Shown one piece after another: positions 1-7,895 of a stretch of DNA of 24,147 nt (position 1 is the stretch's first letter; the number at the start of each line of letters is the position of its first letter). Below the pieces are notes generated by a model. That model had not been told where the DNA came from and did no database searches. It worked only from the letters and a program-made list of their open reading frames with translations. This DNA is from Bacteroidales bacterium (GTDB lineage Bacteria; Bacteroidota; Bacteroidia; Bacteroidales; UBA932): NCBI GenBank assembly GCA_017535125.1, contig JAFXUS010000030.1, positions 1-24,147 on the forward strand, read 5' to 3'. Made by a program: the position numbers and the translations under genes.

Positions 1-1
1 C

Positions 2-346
2 AAGGTGCTCTACAAGAAGATCCTCGGTGCCACGCAGCAGGTTCCCCTCCAGTTCACCCTCGTCTGGGGCCTCCAGGACCTGTTCGGCGTGAAGGGCCTC
101 CGCTTCTCCGGCTTCGCCGATTTCTGGTGGGAGGACCACACCCTCTTCACGGATCACAAAGGCGACATCCTGCCTGAGGTCTCCCGCGTCGTGTTCATCT
201 CCGAGCCGCAGCTCTGGTACAACATCGGCCAGCATTTCGGCTGTGACAACCTCAACATCGGCGGCGAGCTTGAGCTCTCCTACGATTTCGCTACCGCCAA
301 GGGTTTCTGGGCCCGTCCCTGCCTCGGTGTCAAGTGGGTTTTCTAG
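2..346 (+). CDS. DUF5020 / Tsx-like outer-membrane protein, 3' part
   Basis: The reading frame is open at the left edge of the window, so only the last 114 or so codons are present and the start and signal peptide are missing. The visible part alternates hydrophobic and polar residues with many aromatics (SGFADFWWEDH, YNIGQHFG, LELSYDFA) and ends in Phe (GVKWVF), as expected for a beta-barrel outer-membrane protein whose last strand is recognised by the BAM complex. The pattern resembles the DUF5020 family, which is related to Tsx nucleoside channels; this is recognition by eye. The gene ends 12 bases before a purine permease gene on the same strand, so the pair could take purine compounds across the outer and then the inner membrane. 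That role is inferred from context. Confidence 0.6.
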   Translation, partial: KVLYKKILGATQQVPLQFTLVWGLQDLFGVKGLRFSGFADFWWEDHTLFTDHKGDILPEVSRVVFISEPQLWYNIGQHFGCDNLNIGGELELSYDFATAKGFWARPCLGVKWVF

Positions 347-358
347 CAGCGTCTTCGT

Positions 359-1696
359 ATGTCCAATTTCCTGAACAAGGCCTTCGGCCTGGATCCGGCC
401 CAGCATAAGGTCCGGACCGAGATCGTCGCGGGTATTACCACGTTCCTGACGATGGCCTATATCCTGGCCGTCAATCCCAGCATCTTCGGCGCCCTCGACA
501 TGCCCGGCGGTTCCGTGTTCACGGCCACCGCGCTGGCGGCCATCATCGGTACGCTGGTCATGGCTTTCTACGCCAAGAAGCCGTTCGCCCTTGCCCCCGG
601 CATGGGCCTGAACGCCTTCTTCGTCTATACCGTCTGCCTCACGATGGGCTACTCCTGGCAGTTCGCCCTGACGGCGGTCCTCCTGGAGGGTATCGTGTTC
701 ATCATCCTGACGCTCACCAAGGTGCGCACCTGGCTGCTGAACGCCATCCCCGGCACGCTCAAGAAAGCCATCGGCGCCGGTATAGGCCTCTTCATCGCCT
801 TCATCGGCCTGCAGAACTCCGGCATCATCGTGAACTCCGATTCCACCCTCGTGACCCTCGGCAAGATCACCCAGGGCACGGCCCTCGTGGCGATGCTCGG
901 CATCTTTATTACGGCCGGCCTGGTGATGCTCAAGGTCCGCGGCGGCATCCTCATCGGCATCCTCATCACCACGCTCATCGGCCTGGTGATCAAGGATCCC
1001 GCGACGGGTTTGGCGGTGACGCAGCTCTCCCACAACGACGCCGGTGCGCTGCAGCTGGTATCCATGCCGCACAGCGTCTCTCCGATCTTCTGCAAGTTCG
1101 AATTCTCCCATATCCTGAGCTGGGACATGCTGGTGGTCGTGTTCACCTTCCTCTTCGTCGATATGTTCGACACGATGGGAACCATCATCGGTGTGCACCA
1201 GGGTGCCGGTCTGGTCGAGCGTGACGAGGTCGAGGGCATGGAGCAGATGTTCATGGCCGACTCCATCGCCACCGTGGCGGGCGCCTGCCTGGGCACCTCC
1301 ACCACCACGACCTACGTCGAGAGCGCTGCGGGTGTCGGCGAGGGTGGCCGTACGGGCCTCACCGCCTTCTCCACGGCCATCTGCTTCGCGCTGGCGCTGT
1401 TCTTCTCCCCGATTTTCCTCTCCATCCCGAGCGCGGCCACCGCGCCTGCGCTGTTCATCGTCGGCGTCATGATGATGCCGTCCGTCAAGCGCATCCACTG
1501 GGAGGATTATTGCAAGAGCATCCCGGCGTTCATGACCATCATCATGATGCCGGTGGCCTACAGCATTTCCGACGGTATCCTGATCGGCGTGATTTCCTAT
1601 GTGGCCACGCACGCCATCTCCGGCCGCTTCAAGGAAATCTCGATCCCGATGTGGGTCCTGGCCGTCCTCTTTATCCTGAGGTACATCTTCATCTAG
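359..1696 (+). CDS. NCS2-family (AzgA-type) guanine/hypoxanthine/xanthine permease
   Basis: This 445-residue inner-membrane protein is a purine nucleobase:proton symporter of the NCS2 family. It opens with the typical FGLDPAQHKVRTEIVAGITTFLTMAYI segment (in part: TEIVAGITTFLTMAYILAVN) and carries PGMGLNAFF near residues 80-88, DMFDTMGTIIG near 268-278 and GTSTTTTYVESAAGVGEGG near 312-330, all hallmarks of the AzgA/PbuG/GhxP branch. Length is normal for the family and about a dozen hydrophobic segments can be followed. The exact base (adenine, guanine, hypoxanthine or xanthine) cannot be read from sequence. It follows the Tsx/DUF5020-like gene by 12 bases, suggesting co-transcription, and is closed by a strong hairpin terminator. 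Confidence 0.93.
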   Translation: MSNFLNKAFGLDPAQHKVRTEIVAGITTFLTMAYILAVNPSIFGALDMPGGSVFTATALAAIIGTLVMAFYAKKPFALAPGMGLNAFFVYTVCLTMGYSWQFALTAVLLEGIVFIILTLTKVRTWLLNAIPGTLKKAIGAGIGLFIAFIGLQNSGIIVNSDSTLVTLGKITQGTALVAMLGIFITAGLVMLKVRGGILIGILITTLIGLVIKDPATGLAVTQLSHNDAGALQLVSMPHSVSPIFCKFEFSHILSWDMLVVVFTFLFVDMFDTMGTIIGVHQGAGLVERDEVEGMEQMFMADSIATVAGACLGTSTTTTYVESAAGVGEGGRTGLTAFSTAICFALALFFSPIFLSIPSAATAPALFIVGVMMMPSVKRIHWEDYCKSIPAFMTIIMMPVAYSISDGILIGVISYVATHAISGRFKEISIPMWVLAVLFILRYIFI

Positions 1697-1743
1697 GCTC
1701 TTCGGGATATCCTGACAGGATGGTCTCAAAAACGGCCCTAACT

Positions 1744-1785
1744 GAGTCAACCCCCAGCGTTTTTGCCGGGGGTTGACTCGTTTTT
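1744..1785. terminator. Bidirectional hairpin terminator between convergent permease and rdgB
   Basis: A perfect 12-bp inverted repeat (GAGTCAACCCCC at 1744-1755 and its complement at 1768-1779) encloses a 12-base loop and is followed on the plus strand by G and five Ts (1781-1785). A run of As near 1728-1732 gives a shorter T-run on the minus strand, so it could also stop rdgB transcription. It lies between two convergent genes, where a shared terminator is expected. Confidence 0.85.
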
Positions 1786-1803
1786 GGCCCTTTTCGGTAG
1801 CAG

Positions 1804-2448
1804 CTACCGGTTTTTCAGCCAGTCGGCCATGGCGCGGATGGCGCGGCCGCGGTGGCTGACGGCGTTCTTCTCCTCTTCGGAGACTTCTGCCAGCGTGCGG
1901 CCGGGGTAGGCGTCGGGCAGGAAGACGGGGTCGTAGCCGAAGCCGCCGTTGCCGCGCCGCGCCGTCGCGATGCTGCCTTCGCAAGTGCCCTCGAAGAAAT
2001 GGGGCTCCCCGTCGGCGAGAATCAGCGTCACCACCGTCCGGAACCGCGCCCGGCGGGACACTCCTTCATCCCAGTAGTCATTCCGGGCGTCTTTGTAGTC
2101 ATTCCGGGCTTGTCTCGGAATCTCTAACAACTGCAATTCCTTCAGCAATTTCGCCATGTTCGCATCGTGGTCATGCCCCGGTCCGGCATAGCGTGCCGAA
2201 TAGATCCCCGGCGCGCCGCCCAGGGCGTCCACTTCCAGGCCCGTGTCGTCGGCGAAGCAGGGCAGGCCCGTTCGCTCGAAGAGATAGCGCGCCTTCTGCA
2301 GGGAGTTCTCCTGCAGGGTGCTCCCCGTCTCGGGAATGTCTTCGGTGATGCCCAGCGAAGCGGGCGAAACGATTTCGTATTCAGGGCCGAGTACCTCCGC
2401 GGCCTCGCGGAGCTTGCCGGCGTTGCCGGTGGCGAAAATGATCTTCAT
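1804..2448 (-). CDS. rdgB: RdgB/HAM1 non-canonical purine NTP pyrophosphatase with in-frame repeat insertion
   Basis: The 214-residue product hydrolyses dITP, ITP and XTP to monophosphates, keeping deaminated purines out of DNA and RNA. Family motifs are clear: ATGNAGKLREAAEVL at residues 6-20, FADDTGLEVDALGGAPGIYSARY around 65-87, GGFGYDPVF at 168-176 and SHRG at 198-201. Between KLLKELQ (about 100-106) and RRARFRTVV (132-140), where relatives have only a few residues, there is an extra stretch of about 20-25 residues containing IPRQARNDYKDARNDYWDEG. This matches a palindromic repeat at DNA level (see the repeat entry at 2074). The frame is kept, so the protein is probably made with an enlarged loop away from the active site. 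It diverges from the polyprenyl synthase gene across 44 bases. Confidence 0.93.
   Translation of the reverse strand: MKIIFATGNAGKLREAAEVLGPEYEIVSPASLGITEDIPETGSTLQENSLQKARYLFERTGLPCFADDTGLEVDALGGAPGIYSARYAGPGHDHDANMAKLLKELQLLEIPRQARNDYKDARNDYWDEGVSRRARFRTVVTLILADGEPHFFEGTCEGSIATARRGNGGFGYDPVFLPDAYPGRTLAEVSEEEKNAVSHRGRAIRAMADWLKNR
2074..2128. repeat. Palindromic interspersed repeat inserted in frame in rdgB
   Basis: The unit at about 2098-2124 (GTCATTCCGGGCTTG followed by TCTCGGAATCTC) matches the reverse complement of the element at 22293-22319 at 25 of 27 positions by eye. Its first 15 bases, GTAGTCATTCCGGGC, are also duplicated upstream (2074-2088 and 2095-2109), a 21-base period, so both the unit and the partial copy keep the reading frame. 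It encodes roughly RdgB residues 107-125. The outer bases form an imperfect inverted repeat (ATTCCGGGC against TCTCGGAAT). Confidence 0.85.
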
Positions 2449-2456
2449 AACAGGGG

Positions 2457-2464
2457 CAAAGGTA
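2457..2464 (-). promoter_or_regulatory. Putative rdgB -7 promoter element (TACCTTTG)
   Basis: On the minus strand the bases read TACCTTTG, an exact match to the Bacteroidetes -7 consensus TAnnTTTG. No clear TTTG -33 box is seen at the expected distance. Only 8 bases separate it from the rdgB ATG at 2448, implying a very short leader or leaderless transcript. Confidence 0.55.
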
Positions 2465-2477
2465 CGATATTAATGCT

Positions 2478-2485
2478 TATATTTG
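2478..2485 (+). promoter_or_regulatory. Putative -7 promoter element of the polyprenyl synthase operon (TATATTTG)
   Basis: TATATTTG matches the Bacteroidetes TAnnTTTG -7 consensus exactly. It ends 7 bases before the ATG at 2493, so the transcript would start almost at the start codon. It lies back to back with the rdgB -7 element in the same 44-base intergenic region. No clear -33 TTTG was found. Confidence 0.5.
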
Positions 2486-2492
2486 TCCAACT

Positions 2493-3473
2493 ATGCTGAA
2501 AGAAACGGAAATCAACCAGATCGTCGGACAGCTGTTCGACCAGATTGAATTCACCCGCGAGCCCGCGGGCCTCTACGAGCCGCTGCGCTATATGATCGAG
2601 ATCGGCGGCAAGCGCATCCGCCCGCGCCTGTGCCTGACCGCATTCTCCCTTTTCTCGGACCGCATTGACGAAGGTGTCCTCCAGCCGGCTGCGGCCCTGG
2701 AGGTGTTCCACTCCTTCACCCTGATGCACGACGACATCATGGACCGCTCGCCCCTGCGCCGCGGCGTGCCGACCGTGTGGAAGAAATGGAACGAGGACAC
2801 CGCCATCCTCTCCGGCGACGTGATGCTGATCGACGCTTATCAGCGTATCGCCAAGGCGCCGGTGGCGGTCCTGGACCGCGCGATGGCGCTCTTCTCCCGC
2901 ACGGCCGCCCAGGTCTGCGACGGACAGCAGTACGACATGGACTTCGAGTCGCTGCAGGAGGTCCCGATGGAGGATTACAACAAGATGATCGGCCTCAAGA
3001 CCGCCGTCCTGCTGGCCTGCTCGGCCGAAATGGGCGCCCTGATCGGCGGCGCGTCCGCGGAGGAATGCGAGGCGCTCTACAACTACGGCTACGAACTCGG
3101 CATGGCCTTCCAGGTGGCCGACGACTACCTCGACGCCTTCGGCGACGAGAAGGTCTTCGGCAAGCCCATCGGCGGCGACATCGTCAACGGCAAGAAGAGC
3201 TGGCTGACGGTGCGCACGCTGGAGAAGACGGCCGACAAGGCCGCTTTCCTGACGGCGTTCGCCCTCCCGGCGGACACGCCGGAGCAGAAGGCCGCCAAGA
3301 TTGCCGCCGTCAAGGACATCTACCTGCAGTGCGGCGTGGACCGCGACGCCAAGGAGGAAATCGTCCGTTTCACGGACCGTGCGCTGGACGCCGTGGCCGG
3401 GCTCGGCTTCGGCACGCTCAAGCTGGAGGTGCTGCGCCGTTTCGCGGAGCGGCTGGTCGGACGCGTCAAATAG
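2493..3473 (+). CDS. Polyprenyl diphosphate synthase (trans-isoprenyl transferase, FPP/GGPP-type)
   Basis: This 326-residue soluble enzyme condenses isopentenyl diphosphate onto an allylic diphosphate to build trans-prenyl chains for quinones or lipid carriers. It shows GGKRIRPRL at residues 38-46, the first aspartate-rich motif DDIMD at 80-84 followed by PLRRG, and the second motif DDYLD at 210-214 preceded by GMAFQVA. The first motif is DDxxD without the two-residue insertion typical of classical bacterial FPP synthases. Phe75 lies five residues before it, which bears on chain length but does not settle it, so I give no gene symbol. It heads a plus-strand run with rsgA (4-base gap) and the MATE gene. 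Confidence 0.9.
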   Translation: MLKETEINQIVGQLFDQIEFTREPAGLYEPLRYMIEIGGKRIRPRLCLTAFSLFSDRIDEGVLQPAAALEVFHSFTLMHDDIMDRSPLRRGVPTVWKKWNEDTAILSGDVMLIDAYQRIAKAPVAVLDRAMALFSRTAAQVCDGQQYDMDFESLQEVPMEDYNKMIGLKTAVLLACSAEMGALIGGASAEECEALYNYGYELGMAFQVADDYLDAFGDEKVFGKPIGGDIVNGKKSWLTVRTLEKTADKAAFLTAFALPADTPEQKAAKIAAVKDIYLQCGVDRDAKEEIVRFTDRALDAVAGLGFGTLKLEVLRRFAERLVGRVK

Positions 3474-3477
3474 GAAT

Positions 3478-4416
3478 ATGGAAGGAATCGCGACGGTCGT
3501 CAAGAATGCCGGCAGCCACTACCTGCTGAGTGCGTTGCCCGCCTGGGAGCTGTTCCCGGCGGTGCTGCGCGGCAAGGTGCGGCTGGAGCGGAGCGGGGCC
3601 ACGAACCCCGTGGCCGTGGGCGACCGCGTGCGCTATGAGATGGACGGCCCGGCCGACGAGGAGCATCCCGCCGTCATCACGGAGATCCTTCCCCGCGACA
3701 ACTACATCATCCGCCGCTCCACCAACCTCTCCCGGCAGTCCCACGTGATCGCGGCCAACCTCGACCAGGCCGTGATCGTCGTCAGCCTGCTGTTCCCGGA
3801 GATCAAGCTGCCCTTCCTGGACCGCATCCTCGTGACCTGCGAAGTTTACAAGGTCCCCGTGCTGATCGTCCTCAACAAGGTGGACCTCTACCGGGAGGAG
3901 CTCCCGGACATGGTGGCTGCTTTCCGACGCATCTACGAAGGCGCCGGCTACGCCGTTCTGGAGACTTCCGCCCGCACGGGCGAAGGCGTGGACGCCCTGC
4001 GCGAGCGCTGCCGTGACCGGATCAACCTCTTCTCCGGTGAGTCCGGCGCGGGCAAGTCCAGCCTCATCAAGGCGCTGGATCCGGCCCTCAACCCCAAGGT
4101 CGGCAAAATCTCCGAGGCGCACCTGCAGGGGAAGCATACGACCTCCCTCTACGAGATGTACCGCCTCGGCTCCGGCGGCTTCGTGATTGACACGCCGGGC
4201 CTGCGCGGCTTCGGCCTCGTGGACCTGGAGAAGGAGGAAATCTCCAAATATTTCCCGGAGATGCTCCGGGAAATGGACGACTGCCGCTTCGTGCCGTGCA
4301 CGCACACACACGAGCCGGATTGCGCCGTCAAGGCGGCCGTCGATGCCGGCCGGATCAGCGCCGAGCGCTACAATTCCTACCTCGGCATGCTCGAGGAGGA
4401 CCAGAAATTCCGATGA
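3478..4416 (+). CDS. rsgA: Ribosome small subunit-dependent GTPase RsgA
   Basis: The 312-residue product is a late 30S-subunit assembly GTPase. It has an N-terminal OB-fold (about 1-80), then a circularly permuted GTPase domain in which the G4 motif NKVD (133-136) precedes the P-loop GESGAGKSS (187-195) and DTPG (238-241). A C-terminal zinc site follows, formed by C269, C274, H276 and C282. The frame is open further upstream, but the ATG at 3478 is chosen because MEGIATVVKN starts the OB-fold and lies 4 bases after the preceding stop. Its stop overlaps the ATG of the MATE gene (ATGA), indicating translational coupling. The link with a prenyl synthase and an efflux pump appears to be operon packing rather than shared function. 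Confidence 0.95.
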   Translation: MEGIATVVKNAGSHYLLSALPAWELFPAVLRGKVRLERSGATNPVAVGDRVRYEMDGPADEEHPAVITEILPRDNYIIRRSTNLSRQSHVIAANLDQAVIVVSLLFPEIKLPFLDRILVTCEVYKVPVLIVLNKVDLYREELPDMVAAFRRIYEGAGYAVLETSARTGEGVDALRERCRDRINLFSGESGAGKSSLIKALDPALNPKVGKISEAHLQGKHTTSLYEMYRLGSGGFVIDTPGLRGFGLVDLEKEEISKYFPEMLREMDDCRFVPCTHTHEPDCAVKAAVDAGRISAERYNSYLGMLEEDQKFR

Positions 4417-5768
4417 ACAAGGCCCTTAACCGCGAAATCCTGCGGCTGTCGGTGCCCAGCATCCTGGCCGGGATCACCGTGCCGCTGGTGGGCATGGTGG
4501 ATACCGCCGTGGCGGGCCATCTGGGCGGTGACACGGCCGCGCAGATCGGGGCGATTTCCATCGGCTCGATGGTCCTCACGCTGCTGTACTGGACCTTCGG
4601 TTTCCTGCGCACCGGGACCGGCGGCCTGACGGCCCAGGCCTTCGGGCGCGAGGACCCGGCGGAGGCCGGACGCATCTTCCTGCGCGGCACGGGCCTCGCA
4701 CTGCTGGCCGCCCTGGCCGCCATCGCCTTCCAGTGGCCCTTCTTCAAAGGCGTGATGCTGCTGACCGACGCCACGCCGGAGGTCAAGACGCTCGCGGAGC
4801 GCTATTTCTTCATCCGCATCTGGGCGGCGCCCGCGACGATGAGCCTGATGACCTTGCGGGGCTGGCTGGTCGGCATGCAGAATTCCGTGGATTCCATGTG
4901 GCTGGACCTCATCATCAACGCCGTCAACATCGGCGCCAGCATCCTGCTCGCCTTCGGCGTCGGCTCCTGGACCGGTCTGGGCTTCATCGGCATTCCGCTG
5001 GGCACCGTTGTGGCCCAGTACTGCGGCCTGGCTTTCGGCCTGTGGGTCATCACGCACAAATACGGGCAGCGCGTCTTCTCCCGGCTGTCGCGCCGCGACG
5101 TGGCCGGGCTGCTGCTGCACGACGGCAGCCTGCCGGCATTCTTCCGGATGAATCTGGATCTGCTCGGCCGCTCGTTTTTCTTCATTTTGATTTACATCGG
5201 CTTCACGATGATCTCCGCCGGCTACGGCGACCTGATGCTAGCCGCCGGTTCCATCATTATGCAACTGCTGATGTTCTTCAGCTATTTCACCGACGGTTTC
5301 GCCTATGCGGGCGAGGCGCTCTCGGGCCGCTTCATCGGCGCGCGCGACGGCGCCATGCTGCGGCAGAGCGTGCGGCAGGTCTTCCTCTGGAGCGCCGGTA
5401 TCGGGGTGCTGTTCATCGGCCTCTATGCAGCCGCCGGCCTGCCCGCCGTGCAGCTGCTGACCTCTGACGAGGCCGTCGTCGCGGCCGCCCGGCAGTTCCT
5501 GCCCTGGCTGCTGCTGATGCCGCTGCTCGGCTGCGCCGCCTTCACCTGGGACGGCATCTTCATGGGCGCCACCGCCACCCGTGCCTTCCGTGACTCGATG
5601 GCCCTGGCCGCTGTGGCCTTCTACGCCGTCTGGTATGTCGGCAAATGGCTGCTGCAACCCGAAGGCGCAACAGCCATTCACCTGCTGTTCGGCGCGTATT
5701 TCGCGCACCTGCTCCTGCGGACCGTCTGGCTGACGTTCCGTTATCGGAAAGACGTCCTGGAGCGGTAG
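4413..5768 (+). CDS. MATE-family multidrug/Na+ (H+) antiporter
   Basis: The 451-residue inner-membrane protein has about twelve hydrophobic segments and the MATE opening pattern NREILRLSVPSILAGITVPLVGMVDTAVAGHLGG (in part: LSVPSILAGITVPLVGMVDT), followed by GTGGLTAQAFGRED near residues 69-82, typical of the DinF-like branch. Such proteins export cationic drugs or other organic solutes in exchange for protons or sodium; the substrate cannot be inferred here. The ATG at 4413 overlaps the rsgA stop by four bases. A longer in-frame opening upstream lies over rsgA and is rejected. Only 19 bases separate its stop from the end of the convergent lipoprotein gene, and no terminator is visible there. 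Confidence 0.92.
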   Translation: MNKALNREILRLSVPSILAGITVPLVGMVDTAVAGHLGGDTAAQIGAISIGSMVLTLLYWTFGFLRTGTGGLTAQAFGREDPAEAGRIFLRGTGLALLAALAAIAFQWPFFKGVMLLTDATPEVKTLAERYFFIRIWAAPATMSLMTLRGWLVGMQNSVDSMWLDLIINAVNIGASILLAFGVGSWTGLGFIGIPLGTVVAQYCGLAFGLWVITHKYGQRVFSRLSRRDVAGLLLHDGSLPAFFRMNLDLLGRSFFFILIYIGFTMISAGYGDLMLAAGSIIMQLLMFFSYFTDGFAYAGEALSGRFIGARDGAMLRQSVRQVFLWSAGIGVLFIGLYAAAGLPAVQLLTSDEAVVAAARQFLPWLLLMPLLGCAAFTWDGIFMGATATRAFRDSMALAAVAFYAVWYVGKWLLQPEGATAIHLLFGAYFAHLLLRTVWLTFRYRKDVLER

Positions 5769-5787
5769 GATACCGGTAAAGGGTGAG

Positions 5788-6771
5788 CTATTCCGCGTCC
5801 TGGGCGAAGGGGTCGAAGACCTCGTAGGTCTCGTCCACGGCGATGCCGTCGAACATCACTTTGCCGTCCTGGACGAAGGCGGAGAGGATGTTGCGGAAGA
5901 TGTATCCGGCATCATTAGCTTCGTAGTAGTAGCGGCCGTCTTTCTTCTCAATGTTGAGGACGGCGTTCTCGTCGCTGAAGCCGTCGTTGCTCATCGAGCG
6001 GAAGTCCCAGTTGGCATAGCCCTCTCCGTCATACTCGTAGTCGTCGCGCAGCTGCTGGAGCATACGCTCAGTGCAATGCTCCTCCAGGAAGTCATTGTCG
6101 GTGTACAGGGAATTGTTGTACATCTCCGTGATGAAGTCCATGATGAGCTTGTCATCCTTCGCGGAGTTCTTGTGGGCCGGGACGCGGTCGTATTCCGTCA
6201 GGTCGAGGATGTTCCACTCGCCGGGGGTCAGTTCCTTGCTCTCCGGCAGGGCCTTCGTGTATGCGCGGGCTTCATCCGCGTTGATTTCCTTCTCATTGAG
6301 GGATGCGCCATCGATGTCGTCATAGACCTGAAGCTGGTTGAATCGCTCCACGACGCGGCTGTCCTTCACGGTGACGATCTCTGTGTAATACGAAGGTCCG
6401 CCGGCAGGGCCGCCTTTGCAGAAAAAGCCTTTTCCGTCCTTCTGCTCGAGGGTATAGGCTCCGAAGCGGTCCGTCTCGACGCCGATCAGGCTGACCTTTC
6501 CGTCGGCCAGGGAGAACATGGCGCCGTACTCTTCGGCCTTGTCGCGCATCCAGACCTCGTCGAGTCCGTCGCCGTCCAGGTCCACGTACTGCCACTTGCA
6601 GAGGGGCTGCCAGCCGTGGTCATCATCGGCATTCTCATACAATTCCTGCATTTCAGCAAACTGCTCCGCCGTCGGGGTGGCGGAATCCTGGACCGCCTGG
6701 GCGGCCTTGTTCGTGTTGCCGCCGCAGGCAGTCATGGCCAGCAAGGCGACGTAGATGAATACTTTTTTCAT
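5788..6771 (-). CDS. Hypothetical lipoprotein with acidic DxDGDG repeat-like loop
   Basis: The 327-residue product begins with a short lipoprotein signal peptide (MKKVFIYVALLAMTAC, lipobox Cys16), so it is probably anchored in a membrane facing the periplasm or surface. Near residues 62-72 it carries VDLDGDGLDEV, the calcium-loop pattern of FG-GAP/VCBS-like and EF-hand-like repeats, followed by beta-rich sequence. The C-terminal half is acidic, with the stretch DDKLIMDFITEMYNN near residues 205-220 looking helical and resembling DUF3828-like or NTF2-like stress proteins only loosely. I do not recognise the family. It is the last gene of the minus-strand run beginning with the exonuclease III gene, 27 bases after the LRR-like gene. 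Confidence 0.75.
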   Translation of the reverse strand: MKKVFIYVALLAMTACGGNTNKAAQAVQDSATPTAEQFAEMQELYENADDDHGWQPLCKWQYVDLDGDGLDEVWMRDKAEEYGAMFSLADGKVSLIGVETDRFGAYTLEQKDGKGFFCKGGPAGGPSYYTEIVTVKDSRVVERFNQLQVYDDIDGASLNEKEINADEARAYTKALPESKELTPGEWNILDLTEYDRVPAHKNSAKDDKLIMDFITEMYNNSLYTDNDFLEEHCTERMLQQLRDDYEYDGEGYANWDFRSMSNDGFSDENAVLNIEKKDGRYYYEANDAGYIFRNILSAFVQDGKVMFDGIAVDETYEVFDPFAQDAE

Positions 6772-6798
6772 ATCTGATACTATCGTTGTTCTTGAAGA

Positions 6799-7491
6799 TT
6801 ATTTCCGTCGCCGGTTGGCTTCTTTCAGGAAGGCGTCGAGCTCCTTGTTCTTCCTGGTATCCTCCTCAAAGGCGCGGCCTACGATTTCGTCCGCGAAGGC
6901 CTCTGCGCTCTCGACTCCGACGTAGAAGTCTTCGTCGAGGTCCGTACGGACGGTCCCGCCGCCGGTGTTGCCGGCGGAGATGCCCTGCGTCTTGTCGTCC
7001 CGCCAGAAGAAGGGCGGTTCGCCCTCCTGGAAGCAGAGCGACAGTTCCGAGCTTTCGTGATATTCCCTGTTGATGTAAACGGCCAGGAAGATGTTCTTGT
7101 GGATGAAACGCAGGCCGAGCCTGCTCGCCAGTTTCTCGGCCGGCGAGTTGAAGCGGCCCCGCAGGACCACGTTGTTCTTCTTCAGCAGCGCTTCCAGCTC
7201 GGGGGTGCACTCGATCTTCTTGAGATCCGCCTCGACGATCAGGTCCTGCAGGTTGGGGAATGATTCGATGAAACCGGGCTTGACGCTGGAGATTCCATCA
7301 GTAATCACCAGCGTATAATATTCCTCCGGCTTGAGGCCGCTGGACGTGATATCCTCGACACAGACGCTTACCGGCCGCTTGCAATCCCAGTGCTTCCTGA
7401 CGAAGATGTTATGCCCGTACAGGGTATAGGGTCCCGGATTGTACTCGTCCAAAAAAACGTCGTCGTTGTGTCTGGAATAATAGACCGCCAT
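6799..7491 (-). CDS. Unknown two-domain protein: LRR-like N-terminal part plus GGGTVRTDL domain
   Basis: The 230-residue product has no signal peptide. Residues about 55-115 (ITDGISSVKPGFIESFPNLQ and following) resemble a few degenerate leucine-rich repeats of the BspA type. Residues about 145-230 form a second domain with the motif GGGTVRTDL at 177-185, then DFY, a helical segment with SAEAFADEIVGRAFEE, and the ending ELDAFLKEANRRRK. This second domain matches the whole of the 100-residue protein at 10229-10531, so it is a genuine paralogous module. Function is unknown. The gene starts 5 bases after the small lipoprotein stop, so translation is probably coupled. Confidence 0.72.
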   Translation of the reverse strand: MAVYYSRHNDDVFLDEYNPGPYTLYGHNIFVRKHWDCKRPVSVCVEDITSSGLKPEEYYTLVITDGISSVKPGFIESFPNLQDLIVEADLKKIECTPELEALLKKNNVVLRGRFNSPAEKLASRLGLRFIHKNIFLAVYINREYHESSELSLCFQEGEPPFFWRDDKTQGISAGNTGGGTVRTDLDEDFYVGVESAEAFADEIVGRAFEEDTRKNKELDAFLKEANRRRK

Positions 7492-7496
7492 CTTAA

Positions 7497-7889
7497 TTAC
7501 TGGTTGTCATATTCAAAATAATCCCTGCGGAGCGTGATGGTCTCGTCGAATTCCTGCGTCCAGATGCCGCACATCACGCAGCGGCCCGTCAGGTCTTCCC
7601 CTTTCGGGGTCAGGGTCAGTTCGAGATAGGCGTTTTCGTCCACGTCTTTGCGGATCCGGAGCGTTTCTCCGTCAAAACTGTAGTCAGGGTTTTTGTAGTC
7701 CTGGTCCCGGTAGGTGTAGAGGTCTTTCACCTTGAGGTTCCCCTCGTCGTCGGTATCCAGCACCAGAATCAGTTCGGGAATGTTCGGCCCGACCCAGCGC
7801 CATTCTCCCTTCAGGGACTCCGGGTCGACGGGTTTGCCTGCGCAGGCAGTCAGTGCCACGAACGTGGCAATCATAGCAAAGAGTTTCAT
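7497..7889 (-). CDS. Small hypothetical lipoprotein (lipocalin-like length and pattern)
   Basis: The 130-residue product starts with a lipoprotein signal peptide (MKLFAMIATFVALTAC, lipobox Cys16). The mature part opens with LKGEWRWVG and continues as alternating beta-type strands (LILVLDTDDEGNLKVKDL, YSFDGETLRIRKD, YLELTLTPKGEDLTGRC), which looks like a small lipocalin-like or copper-resistance-lipoprotein-like barrel, though I cannot assign a family. CVMC near residues 104-107 is a possible metal or disulfide motif. It lies 6 bases after the exonuclease III gene and 5 bases before the LRR-like gene, so all three are likely co-transcribed. Confidence 0.75.
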   Translation of the reverse strand: MKLFAMIATFVALTACAGKPVDPESLKGEWRWVGPNIPELILVLDTDDEGNLKVKDLYTYRDQDYKNPDYSFDGETLRIRKDVDENAYLELTLTPKGEDLTGRCVMCGIWTQEFDETITLRRDYFEYDNQ

Positions 7890-7895
7890 GTTGTG

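Noticed and set aside
2445..4311. Minus-strand open frames over the polyprenyl synthase and rsgA genes
   Set aside because: Shadows of strong plus-strand genes; no start context or domain evidence.
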